Shown here piece after piece: positions 36,324-46,959 of a stretch of 64,000 bases of DNA (position 1 is its first letter; each line of letters opens with the position of its first letter). The notes under the pieces are model-generated. The model saw only the letters and a program-made list of their open reading frames with translations. It was not told the DNA's origin and did no database searches. This DNA is from Mastacembelus armatus (taxonomy: Eukaryota; Chordata; Actinopteri; Synbranchiformes; Mastacembelidae): positions 11,931,824-11,995,823 of the forward strand of contig NC_046645.1 in the NCBI RefSeq assembly GCF_900324485.2, written 5' to 3'. The position numbers and the translations under genes are program-made.

Positions 36324-38457
36324 TGTTAAATTAACTATTAATTATCAGATTATCAGTTCTTTATGTAAGGTAATACACATATTCAGGCATTTATAATAGT
36401 GATAAATAGTTATAAACAGGCATTTAAGATTGAATATGTATAGGTATTTTAGGGTGAAAAAAATATATTGCATCTCTCAAGTGCAGTTCATAAACAGTCC
36501 AAGAGGTATTGAAAAAATAAGTATTTAAAAGTAATAAGTGTTGTCATTTTTTTCAAAGTAAAGATTTGAGTGCTACAGTACCAATTGGTGTGAGTCTTGT
36601 CAACTGAAAATAATATAAGCTGGATGAAAAATGCGCAAACAAGATTTTTAGTAACTAAAACTACATATAAGTCTTATAGTAGCTTATATCCATAATTTAT
36701 ATGCTAATTTTATGTAGGTTTGTGATTTTTTTGTTACATGCACATGGATATATATACATATATACATCTATACACATATGTATCATAGATGTAGATATGT
36801 ACTGTAATTATATTTCAAATAAATTTCTCAACTTGTTTAGCAAATGCTCAGAATGTAGTTCACACTTCCTTGTTTATATTACTGTATGTTTTCTGCCCTG
36901 TCTGCACCTATATGAGAAAATTGTAATGATGCAGTGGTACCTGAATAATACCCAGAAGCTCATCTAGAGCCTGCTGACCCAAGGTCACAGGGTATAAATG
37001 AGTGTAAGCAGCACAAACACCATATTTCACAGACTCCTGGAGGAAGAGCAGGATTGCAAAGCGAGCATAATCAGAGTTCACACCAATCACTCCTACCCAG
37101 GTCCAACCAAAATAACTAACCAGCTGGGCCAGTGCTCTGATCTGGAAGGCGTCACTAGGCATTGTGCGCATGAAAGTGGGGAACTCCCTCTGGTTACTCA
37201 GACAGCTGCAGGATGCAAAATAGCTCACCTAGAAATATAGCAGACAATAGTTCACGTTCAGCTCACCTCGTCCACTGAAAAGCCTCTAAAATAAGCATCA
37301 AATTCCACTAAACAATGCCACCTTTTTATAGAAGGATTCAGTGAGGCAGAAACCCTGTGTTTGAAATTAAAATGGGAGTTTAGTCTGTCAGTTGCAAGAA
37401 AGAAGCTGAATTATTACTGGTTTTGAAATACAGACATTTGAAATGGTTAATAAATCAATAATTATAATTAATCTTGTCACTTTCAAGTGCAAGTGACTGC
37501 ATCTCTGTCCAACAAAAATTTTATAAATTTGGCGATAAAAGATTACACAATGTTTTATGCATTCAGGAAACTTACCTTAAGCTATAATACAAGGATATGT
37601 AAATCAGTGCAGAGATTTAAATTATTTCCTAGCTAATGAAAAGTCACATTTTGGAGTGGACAGCAACAACTTTGCAACTGTTTGACACATTGATTTAACA
37701 TGGTAATAATACATATGATTTAGTTTATCACAGCAGGATTGCTCAAGCAGTCTCACCAGGGGGATATGGAAAGAACCCAGGCTTCTTAGCAGAGCCATAG
37801 ACACTCCAGAGGCAGCATCTCCTATGATAACATGGGACACAGCCCTGTGGACAGCATCACAGCCTAATGTTGAATCACTAATGTTTCTTTCTACACCTTC
37901 AGCTCTGTTCAAACTCTCGGTTGTGGATCTCTCTGGCTGCCCATTTGCCAACACCAACAATGCTCTGAGAGACACAGGTATGTCATCACAGCTGTCACGG
38001 ATATGGAAACCCAGCTTGAGCTGTGGCAGGAGGTCACTGCGCTGGTTTATCTCTTTGATTGCAAAAACCATGGTCTGCATCCAGCGCAAGGTACGAGAGC
38101 TGAAACTATAAAGAAGTGCAAAGTGGTTCATCACACAACAAATAACCACAATACCGGGAATGCAAATCCAAAAAATGTAATATGCATAATAAACAAGCAA
38201 ATACTATAGCATATATTCAAAAAAGTCACCTACTACTTATATATAATAGGGGCTGGTTTTGTTTTGTATGCTGGAAAAGAAACAACAGGGCTGTAGTGTA
38301 GAGGGAATAAGCCTCCTATAACTATATCTCCATCTTCATACAAATTGTTTTTCTCCTCTTCTCCCAAGAAAACACAGTTATCCAGAGTAGCAGCAGAGAC
38401 TGGTGTACTCCTAAAGAGGGAAAGAAACAGAAGAAAGTTTGTAGCTTTCAGTGGCAT
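33432..38457 (-). CDS. olfactory V2R/OlfC class C GPCR, B3 (8 exons, 884 aa)
   Basis: On the minus strand the exons are 38457-38234, 38105-37757, 37228-36941, 36223-35672, 35548-35327, 34675-34552, 34419-33947 and 33854-33432. Lengths equal B1 and B2, borders are GT-AG and the 884-aa frame is open. It mixes features of both paralogues: exon 2 carries the SSRTLRWMQ of B2, while exon 5 has the [10 protein letters not shown] of B1 rather than [10 protein letters not shown]. One change in lobe 2 turns [12 protein letters not shown] into [12 protein letters not shown] near the ligand cleft. A 30-bp deletion in the intron before the sixth exon (near 35166) separates it from B1 and B2. Confidence 0.9.
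36285..36325 (+). repeat. (AT)n microsatellite in a B3 intron
   Basis: AT dinucleotide repeat with a few interruptions in the intron between the third and fourth B3 exons. It is absent at the matching place in B2. Confidence 0.85.
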
Positions 38458-38564
38458 GACTGGCTCCTGTGTGAGGGAAAGCTCCAGCTCAGCAATATAC
38501 AAGAGTAGCTGCTCTTTCTGATCACATACTTTTTTGATAATGGTATTTCAGGACACAGCTGATG

Positions 38565-38570
38565 TATATA
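38565..38570 (-). promoter_or_regulatory. possible TATA box of receptor B3
   Basis: TATATA, 108 bp before the B3 ATG, as in B1 and B2. Confidence 0.45.
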
Positions 38571-38773
38571 CTGCAAGGAGTACAGTCAGACTGTGACATC
38601 ATTAAAGGTAACACCTGATGTTCCTAGGGTTAGGTGTGGCCTAAATGGCAGTGGGTGTGGGGGGAGTATCTTTATAATCAGCTCTTTATTTATTCAAAGT
38701 GTGCTGCTTTTTTAATTTGCTCAATCAGTCATGTTAAAAATAATGTAAAATTTTAATTTTTAAATTAATTGTT

Positions 38774-38880
38774 GTGAGTGAAGCCCTGCGATGTACTGGT
38801 GACCTTTCCAGGGTGTGCCCCTGCCTTTCATCCAAAGACAGCTGGGATAGGCTCCAGTAAGAGGGTATAGAAAATGCATG
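38774..38880 (+). repeat. dispersed repeat fragment upstream of B3
   Basis: Copy of the fragment at 32078-32181 (GATGTACTGGTGACCTTTCC, GGGATAGGCTCCAG). Homology between the B2 and B3 units ends at or just after this repeat. Confidence 0.55.
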
Positions 38881-40695
38881 AATATTTTAAGTAAAACAAG
38901 TGAGTGTTTAGTGAGCTGTTACACCTTTGAGCATCAGTTTGATCCAAGTTCTTGTGGAAACAAAACAATAAGATACCAGTGCCATCCATTTTAAGTGGAT
39001 TTATTTGGATTATTTACGAGTACGGGGAAGATGGGGAATCTAATGACTTCAGCACACTGGAACAACTAGACTAGGACAAATAGCATTTTGCAATGAAGGA
39101 AAAAGATTAAAAATCAAAGTCTGTATCTAAACATATAAAAAGAGAGTAATCAGTTCTCCCTTTTCTCATCCTACATCGGTTTAAGAATATTTAAGTTAGT
39201 AGAATATATGAAGATAGCATTTTACAACAGAGTAATATACAGTAATTCACATACATAAATAGGAATAAGAATAACACTAAGAACCTACTTCTAACACCAT
39301 ACTAGCAATACTTTCAGTAAGTTTAGCTATTTCAAGTAAACGTGAACCTAAGCTTTACCACAAATTACTTCAGTTTGGGTTGTTGAGGATTAATTTTCTT
39401 AGACATTTTAAACATTTAAATCTCAAGAGTAAAATTTTTACATGGAAAACAAGAATCTGACAGAAATTCCTAATGATATCATAAAATAGCAGAGTATCCA
39501 TCCTTTACACTGATTAAGGGCCTGCTTTCCGTAACGCTTACAAAGCCTGTCATTTATACAAAGAGTGTCTGGTCTCTGTTCAGGATCAAAGGTTTTTGAT
39601 TCCTTGGCAGAGAAGCATTTATCAGAGCAGTGTTAATTCCAGTCCCATAGCATAATAAATATAGTTTGGCATGAATAAAGCAGCATGGAGCATGACTTGG
39701 GGAAACCTGTGTTTTTGTGTTTGGGGAGGCCTTGGAGTAGTACTTAGGTGACTGATAATGCAGGTGCAGTGGGCAAATACAAATATGTTGTAGTCAGTCT
39801 TAATATTAGTGTCATATATCTTTAGTGATTACTCTCATGTAAAGTCTATTTGTGAACTCTTCAGCCAAATGATGTATTGGCTCAGATGACCAACACTGTG
39901 GCAAAGTGCAATACACTTACATTATTTTGTGATATACTGTAGGACAGTGATTCCCAAAATGTGGGTCATTTATTGTTATTCATAGTATAGTAGTGGTCAG
40001 GTGTATGGCTAGTGAATACAGGCAATTGGGATCCAACAGAGTTAAAAGCAAAGTCAGATAAACTGTAAAAAAATAAAGAAAATAGAAAGAAATACTGAAT
40101 AACAAGCTTGAATATTGTTTTTAAGAAAAAAAGATCAGTAAATAATTGGTTTGTTTTGCCTTAATATATCATTGGACAGTTGGTTAGTAGTTGTACTCTT
40201 ACATCTCTTTCATCCACAGATATAATCTCTTATTTAGCCCTCTTACATTTATGCTGTTTTCCTTACTATTTTGTTTTATTTGATGATTTCACATGATCCC
40301 AATCATGGTAATATATCTGCAATCTCAGACCTAGTCAGAAGCATGTTTGTTCTCAGGCTTATTTTCGAAGTGGACACGCAAAGATGCCGACAACAAATAT
40401 TTAAATGTGCAGTTAATGTCCGCCAATCAACAATCACCCAGAGTGGAACATGTTGGTAGGAAATGAAAGTAGGAATTACTGCATTTAGACTGTTGGCAAC
40501 TAAACTTGCATTAACAAAAATGTATTTATGTTTTCATAGCCAAACCTATCTTCAGTTGCATTTTCCTATTGCATCATTCATTTTTTGCTATGCATTTTAC
40601 ATCAACCCGCTTTAGTAAATAAGGCGGGACTAAAGATGTCCAATCCAGATTAATTTTGTCATTAATAAAATACAAGAAAGCGAAGCTCAGTACTG
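38881..40695. other. intergenic between B3 and C1
   Basis: AT-rich spacer in which I see no exon, repeat family or conserved block. The only open frame of note (40271-40459) has no recognisable protein. Confidence 0.55.
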
Positions 40696-40703
40696 TATAT
40701 AAG
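40696..40703 (+). promoter_or_regulatory. TATA box of receptor C1
   Basis: TATATAAG, 47 bp before the C1 ATG. About 50 bp further upstream CCAATCCAG and TCATTAATAA are shared with C2, though the surrounding sequence differs. Confidence 0.55.
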
Positions 40704-40742
40704 ATGTCTAAATAATTGCATTCTCTCTCTTTCTTTCTAACA

Positions 40743-43700
40743 ATGACTCTACTTGCCTTATTTCCTTTGCTTTACTCTGTCTGTGTCCTCATTTTAACTT
40801 ACAGCCCAGTGTCTTGCTTCACTTCTCCAGCCCCAGCTGCAGCTGAAGTCTGCACTCTTCGAAACAGCTTTCAACCAGGCTTTGTGTCCAAGGGTGACTA
40901 TGTTATTGGGGGGATCTTCCCCCTCCATTATAACCAGGAGATGCCAGACATCAACTACACATACAGACCACCACCAGTGAAGTGCAATGGGTGAGTTTAA
41001 TAAATAAATATTGGAAACAATAATTGTAGAAATTAAAGTTAAGATTTCGTTGCTCAGACGTAAATATAAATATATTGTGAAGCATAGATTTATGTTTACC
41101 TGTATTAAGAACAACAATTTAATACAATTAACACTAGTACAAGAATGTTGGCTTTTCAAGCAAAGATCTTCAAAATCATTGTTGAATTATTAAAAAAAAA
41201 CTATAAACCTATAAAATACAGCACTGCCAAAAAATCATAACTTTGTAATATACTGAATTAGGAAATTATATGAAATATGGATGAAGCATAAAAGCACATG
41301 AAGTTGCATTGCAATCAGCTTAACTTGAAATTACATATTTACATATTTATCTCATTCTTTGTTACTTTTCCCCTTCACTTGTGTTCAGTGTGTGTGTATT
41401 TACATCTCTGTCTGCTGAAAAACAGATTTGATCCAAGGGCTTTCCGCTGGGCTCTGACTATGAGGTTGGCAGTGGAGGAGATAAATCAGAGTCCAGAGTT
41501 ATTGCCCAATTACACCCTTGGGTACAAAATCTTTGATTCATGTGCATACCCACTGACTGGCCAGAGGGCTGCCCTGGCAGTGTTGAATGGGCAGAGTGCG
41601 GATGACTCTCCTACATGTAGTGGTGCCTCTCCACTCCTCGCCATCATTGGAGAATCTGGGTCTGCTCAGTCTATTGTGGTGTCGAGAATCCTGCAGCCCT
41701 TCAAAATCCCAATGGTAATGCTGAATGCTTTCCTCTGTAATCAACAAATAACATTAACCTGATCTGCCTCACTGTACTAATTATATTCCCTCTTTAAAGA
41801 TCAGCTACTTTTCTTCGTGCGCATGTTTAGCCGACAGAAAAAAATACCCTAACTTCTTCAGAGTAATCCCTAATGATGATTATCAGGTAAGAGTTTTTAC
41901 CAAGATTTAAAAAAAAAAAAAGATTTGGACAAGTGTTCAATTCTGTACTGATAAAAACAAACTTTCTGTTTCTTACTAAGTACACTGCAGTTTTGAAATA
42001 ATTGAAAAAGGACAAGGTAGTTGAATTCAACCATCAAGGAAAACAATTGTTACGTTAGGTTTTTAATATTCTCACTAGTAAGAACTTGGCCATTTTATCT
42101 TGCAATGCTATAAAAAAACAATAGAGGCAAATTTATAAATACATATATAAAATGGTGCCAGATAAAAAGCAATTTATTTTATGTTAATTGTCTGCAATTG
42201 AGACCTGAGTGACCTGAGGCACTTTTCTGTCGAGCACAGGTGAAGGCCATTGCTCAGCTGCTGGTACGATTCAACTGGACGTGGGTGGGGATAGTGCTAG
42301 GGGACCATCAATATGGCCGCTCCGCTGTGCAAGGTTTGCTGAGGGCATTACAGGGTACCAAAGTATGTGTTGCATACCAAGAAATGATACCTCTGCTCTA
42401 CAGTCGCCAGAGGGCACTGCAAATCATGCAGGTACATGCAAATAAATACTGAATAAGTTATAGCATTCAGTAATCTAATTTTATCTAAATAACCTTTCAA
42501 ATTAAATAATACAAAAATAAATATAACAATTAGTGACAATAAAACTTCACAACAGTTTAGTAAAAAAATATTTTGTTTCAGACTACATGTTAATTTAATT
42601 AACATGCTGAAGATAAGATAAGATCCCACCCGGAAAATTGTTAATTTTACGGGTGGGATCTATAGTGGGGAAAGGAAGTGGGGTTTGGTGTATGCAAAGT
42701 TTCTTTTTGTCATTATCACTAGATGTCAACAGGTGTCAGAATTTTCAAATCCTACATAATATGATCAAAAAATAATTATGTTACACCCCTGAGTCTTATT
42801 CACTTTATTTTAATTTCCTCTCTTTCTGCCTTCCCCTAAAACACCTTATCATCTAAAGGTGATGGGTAGCTCTACAGCAAGAGTGGTGGTGGTATTTTCA
42901 GCTGAGGGGGAGATGACTCCATTCTTGAGAGACTACATGACTCAGAACATCACTGGAATACAATGGGTGGCTAGTGAAGCCTGGGTCACAGCATCTGTGT
43001 TTACAGGAAGTCAGTATTACCCTTACCTGGGTGGCACCATTGGGTTTGCCATCAGAAAAGGTTATATCTCCGGACTCAGTGACTACCTGAAGACAGTAAA
43101 CCCTCAGATGTATCCCAATAACTCTTTGGTACATGAGCTGTGGGAGGCTCTGTATGGTTGCAGTTCTGCATCCTCTGGTTCCCAGTTGCCTCCATGCTCA
43201 GGACAGGAATCACTGTTGGAGCAGCATTCAGCCTACATGAATACATCCAGCACTAGAGTCTCCTATAATGTCTATAAGGCTGTATATGCAATTGCTCATT
43301 CCCTTCACAACCTTCTTCTGTGTCAACCAGATAGTGGCCCTTTTCCAAATAACTCATGTGCTCAAAGCAATAATGTACACTCCTGGCAGGTATATTCTGA
43401 TGTTCTTTCAGTTACAATATTACACTTAAAATGTTTGCAGTATTTTTGGGTATCTCATGTTATCTATTGGTCTTTAAGCTCCAGTACTACCTCCAAGAAG
43501 TAAAGTTTAATATTGCTGGAGACGAGATGAGCTTTGATTCGATGGGTGATTCCATACCCTATTATGATATCATCAACTGGCAGAGAGGCACAGGCGGGAA
43601 CATTGAGTTTGTCAACGTGGGGGTGTTTGATGGAACCAAGCCTGCTGGAGAGGAGCTGGTGATCCAGGAGGACAGGATAATATGGACAGGGCATCAGAGT

Positions 43701-45832
43701 GAGGCAAGCTGCTCACACTGTGTTTTTACCTTCATCAGATGCCAACTGTTGAAGTTCTGTAGGTTGAGGTGGAGGTAAGTCAGGTGGGCAGCACAAGCTG
43801 GGTCTGATATCAGTTTCTTTCCATTCATAGAGTAAACAACAGTGATTCAAGGCCCACCATGCAGTATGAGAAGTTTAGTGATTCAACTCTTCACATTATA
43901 TTCTTTATAGTACAATGCTTTAAACATAAATGCAGTAGGCATGTATCATTTGAATACTTATTGAATATTTATTGCATTAAATTGAAACATTTGTATCCAC
44001 AAACACACAAAGGCACAAAGACGCAGTATTGCTGACTATGGAAGACCAATTCAATCCAGAAACAATATGTTACATTACATTTTGAAATTACCCTAATTTT
44101 ATCTGTAGAAAAAGTCTGTTGTTTCCATTGTATTGTGTTAAATGCATTTCATACGCTGTACACAGTATATACACACAGTGCTATTTTCTGTTTGCATTTT
44201 CTGAACAAATACTGAAGTAATAGTTCTAAGATTGCAACGTTGATTAATCAGGTAAACATTTGATTAATAATTGAATTGTTTTCATACTCTTTAATTTCAG
44301 TGGGAAAATGGTTATCACAATTTTCTACTCTTTCTAATGTGACTCCAGCAGATTGCTTATCTTGGCCAATAGAATGAAATGCAAAGGTGTTCAGATTACA
44401 ATGTTGGCAAACATAAAAGCAATAAAAACATCAAGGGTGAGGAGCATAAATCAGCAGATATTGCAGATGTGCCAACCTGCACACATTTTTGCCTAGCGAG
44501 TATGCATTTTGATGTCAAGTATGTGTTTACAATTTGTCAGTCTGAAGTACTGTATGCAAAAACTAGTAATGCCTTTTGAGTTCAGGCCCATTTCATGTTC
44601 TGCAAAAGAAGAGTCTTCGCCAACCTAATATGCAAAAAGTTCACAATCATGTTGGTCATTTCTGTCTCTTTGTGCTTTCTAGGTGCCAGTGTCTGTGTGC
44701 AGTACCAGCTGTCTTCCAGGATCCCGGAAGGCTGTCCGTCGTGGGGAACCTGTCTGCTGCTTTGACTGTCTTCTATGTGACAGTGGGAAAATTAGCAATC
44801 AGACAAGTGAGCTAAAGAAAAAAAGGAAATATTTAAAATTTACAACAATTAAAATTTTATATTATTGTTGTAATATGTCATTTCTGAATGTGTGAAATGT
44901 TTGTTTTTTTATTTACCATCTACCCTTCAGACTCAATAGAGTGCACAGTTTGTCCTGAGGACTTCTGGTCAAACAAAGACAGAACAGCTTGTATTCCCAA
45001 AAAAGTGGAGTTTTTGGGCTATGATTCATTAGGTATTGCCCTAACAGTCATCTCAGTAGTGGGTGCCTGCCTCACCATTGCTGTCTTTGGAGTCTTCTTC
45101 TATCACAGAAACACACCCATCGTCCGTGTGAATAATTCTGAACTCAGCTTCTTCATCCTGTTTGCATTGATGCTGTGTTTCCTGTGTTGCCTGGTGTTCA
45201 TTGGAGAGCCAACATCTTGGTCCTGCATGCTGCGCCACACTGCCTTTAGCATCACATTTTCACTCTGCATTTCCTGCATCCTTGGGAAGACTCTGGTGGT
45301 GTTGGCTGCTTTCACTGCCACCAGGCCAGGAGACAACATCATGAAGTGGTTGGGGCCCAGGCAGCAGAAGGCCATTATCTTCAGCTGCACTTTGGTTCAG
45401 GTGGTTATCTGTGCTGCCTGGCTCATTGACACCCCCCCTTTTCCATCTCGAAATACACAGTATGAAAGCTCAAAGATCATACTGGAATGCAGTGTGGGCT
45501 CCACCCTTGCATTCTGGTGTGTTCTGGGATATATTGGTCTACAGGCCTGTTTGTGTTTTGTACTTGCTTTTCTGGCCCGAAAGCTGCCGGGCAACTTCAA
45601 CGAGGCCAAGTTCATTACTTTCAGTATCCTGATCTTTTGTGCTGTGTGGCTAGCATTCATCCCAGCTTATATTAGCTCTCCTGGAAAATACGCTGATGCC
45701 GTAGAGTCATTTGCTATTTTGGCTTCTAGCTTTGGCTTGTTGTTCTGTCTGTTTGCTCCAAAATGTTACATTATTTTACTGAAGCCAGAAAAGAATACAA
45801 AACAACACCTAATGGGAAATAAAAAGAAGTGA
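40743..45832 (+). CDS. olfactory V2R/OlfC class C GPCR, C1 (8 exons, 865 aa)
   Basis: Exons are 40743-40990, 41426-41714, 41800-41886, 42240-42431, 42859-43389, 43479-43703, 44683-44806 and 44931-45832, open for 865 aa. The signal peptide is [20 protein letters not shown]. Canonical exon 3 is split twice, at DDYQ|VKAIAQ and IMQ|VMGSS. The intron after 43703 has a GC donor (GAG|GCAAGC). It is preferred because it keeps phase 0 and the family motif VPVSVC at the next exon start. The binding domain spans about 40-525 with [10 protein letters not shown], the cysteine linker about 525-590 and the helices about 600-850 with [14 protein letters not shown]. The tail is [15 protein letters not shown]. 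The 980-bp intron between 43703 and 44683 is the longest in the gene. Confidence 0.9.
42621..42661. repeat. near-perfect 41-bp hairpin in a C1 intron
   Basis: Arms of 19 bases (AGATCCCACCCGGAAAATT and its partner) pair at 18 of 19 positions around a GTT loop. It lies between the fourth and fifth C1 exons and I did not find it in the matching C2 intron. It may be a tiny foldback element. Confidence 0.8.
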
Positions 45833-45951
45833 CTTGCTGTAAATTATCATGTAAACTCTCTATTCATTGCTTTAGAAATAGCCTTTAAAAGTCATTATGT
45901 ATTTCAAATTGATACTAACTAGGCATTGCTAATGTAGTCAGTCTACATGAA

Positions 45952-45957
45952 AATAAA
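45952..45957 (+). promoter_or_regulatory. poly(A) signal of C1
   Basis: AATAAA, 120 bp after the C1 stop codon. Confidence 0.45.
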
Positions 45958-46904
45958 CATTATTACCCTTAACGTTTATTTTGAAAAAAGAAAAAGTGTG
46001 GTGAATATTCTTTGGATATTCTCAGGCTTGGTTTTTTGGAAAAATACTTTATACTGTTCTTAAGCCCTTTTTCTTGCCTCTGTGCCGGCGATAGCCATGG
46101 CTGGAGGCAATATGTTTTTGGGTTGCCCATACATCCATCCATTTATCCCATACTTGTGAATGTGACATCTCAAGAGGAACTTGCTTCAAATGTGGCACAA
46201 ATGTCCAGGTCTAGAGTCAGAGTTACGGTGTCGTCATGTTCTTTCTATTCTTGAAACTGATTGATGAACTGATTAGAATTTGGTGGTTAAACACCACATG
46301 AACTATCAAAATAGGTTTGTCAGGCTCTGACCAAGTAGGACCCAGATGCATGACAGAATGACAACAGGTTAAATGTCTCTCAGAAAATACAGTAAATATA
46401 GGGAGTGGGGGTATCTAATGGGCGGAAGGCACTGAAACCCTAAGGGGAATGAAGAGGAAGAACGGCGAAACTGGCTGCTGAGGAAGCAGTGACAACCATA
46501 CTTAGCGTAAGGAACTTACCATGGAAATAGGTGAAGTGGCAGGCTGGGTCTCAGCTTGCCTTTCCCTTGTTGCATTCAACTGTAAATTTTATTCTAGTTT
46601 TTAATGCATACTGTTTTTACAGTGTTGTTCTTTGCCTCTGTAAAGCACAAAAAATTGTCTGTGTTTAAAATGTGTTATAAAGATATAACCACTTTGCCGA
46701 AGTATATTATAAAATTGAATGGTGGGAACAAAACTAGACTGAAAAATGTTTTTTTTAAAGCACATCAATAGCACATCCTATCTTCAGTCCTGTTATACCT
46801 GTTACTTTTTGTTCATAAAGCCTGCCTCAACCCACGTCAATCCTGAGCCACCCAATCCAAATCAATCTGTCATTAATTAGATGCAAAAGTAAGGTTATGC
46901 ACTC
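45958..46904. other. intergenic between C1 and C2
   Basis: No gene. It includes the dispersed repeat at about 46045-46300 and, near 46850, the block shared with the C1 promoter. Confidence 0.55.
46045..46300 (+). repeat. dispersed fish repeat, family not named
   Basis: GCCGGCGATAGCCATGGCTG, GGAGGCAATATGTTTTTGGG and AAATGTGGCACAAATGTCCA followed by GATTAGAATTTGGTGGT form a combination I recall from dispersed repeats in many fish genomes. Ends were not determined. Confidence 0.45.
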
Positions 46905-46912
46905 TATATAAC
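46905..46912 (+). promoter_or_regulatory. TATA box of receptor C2
   Basis: TATATAAC, 55 bp before the ATG. The upstream CCAATCCAAATC and TCATTAATTA resemble the C1 promoter. The ATTAATTA core is a homeodomain-type site. Confidence 0.5.
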
Positions 46913-46959
46913 AGGTTTGTATCCTTGCTCTCTTGTTTTCTTTGGGGATGTATAACAAT

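Noticed and set aside
40271-40459. Small open frame upstream of C1
   Set aside because: No similarity, no splice partner, and not conserved upstream of C2.
43694-43705. GT donor (CAGA|GTGAGG) for the C1 exon before the cysteine-rich exon
   Set aside because: It gives phase 1, needs an acceptor inside the next exon, and removes four family-conserved residues. The GC donor fits phase and motif.
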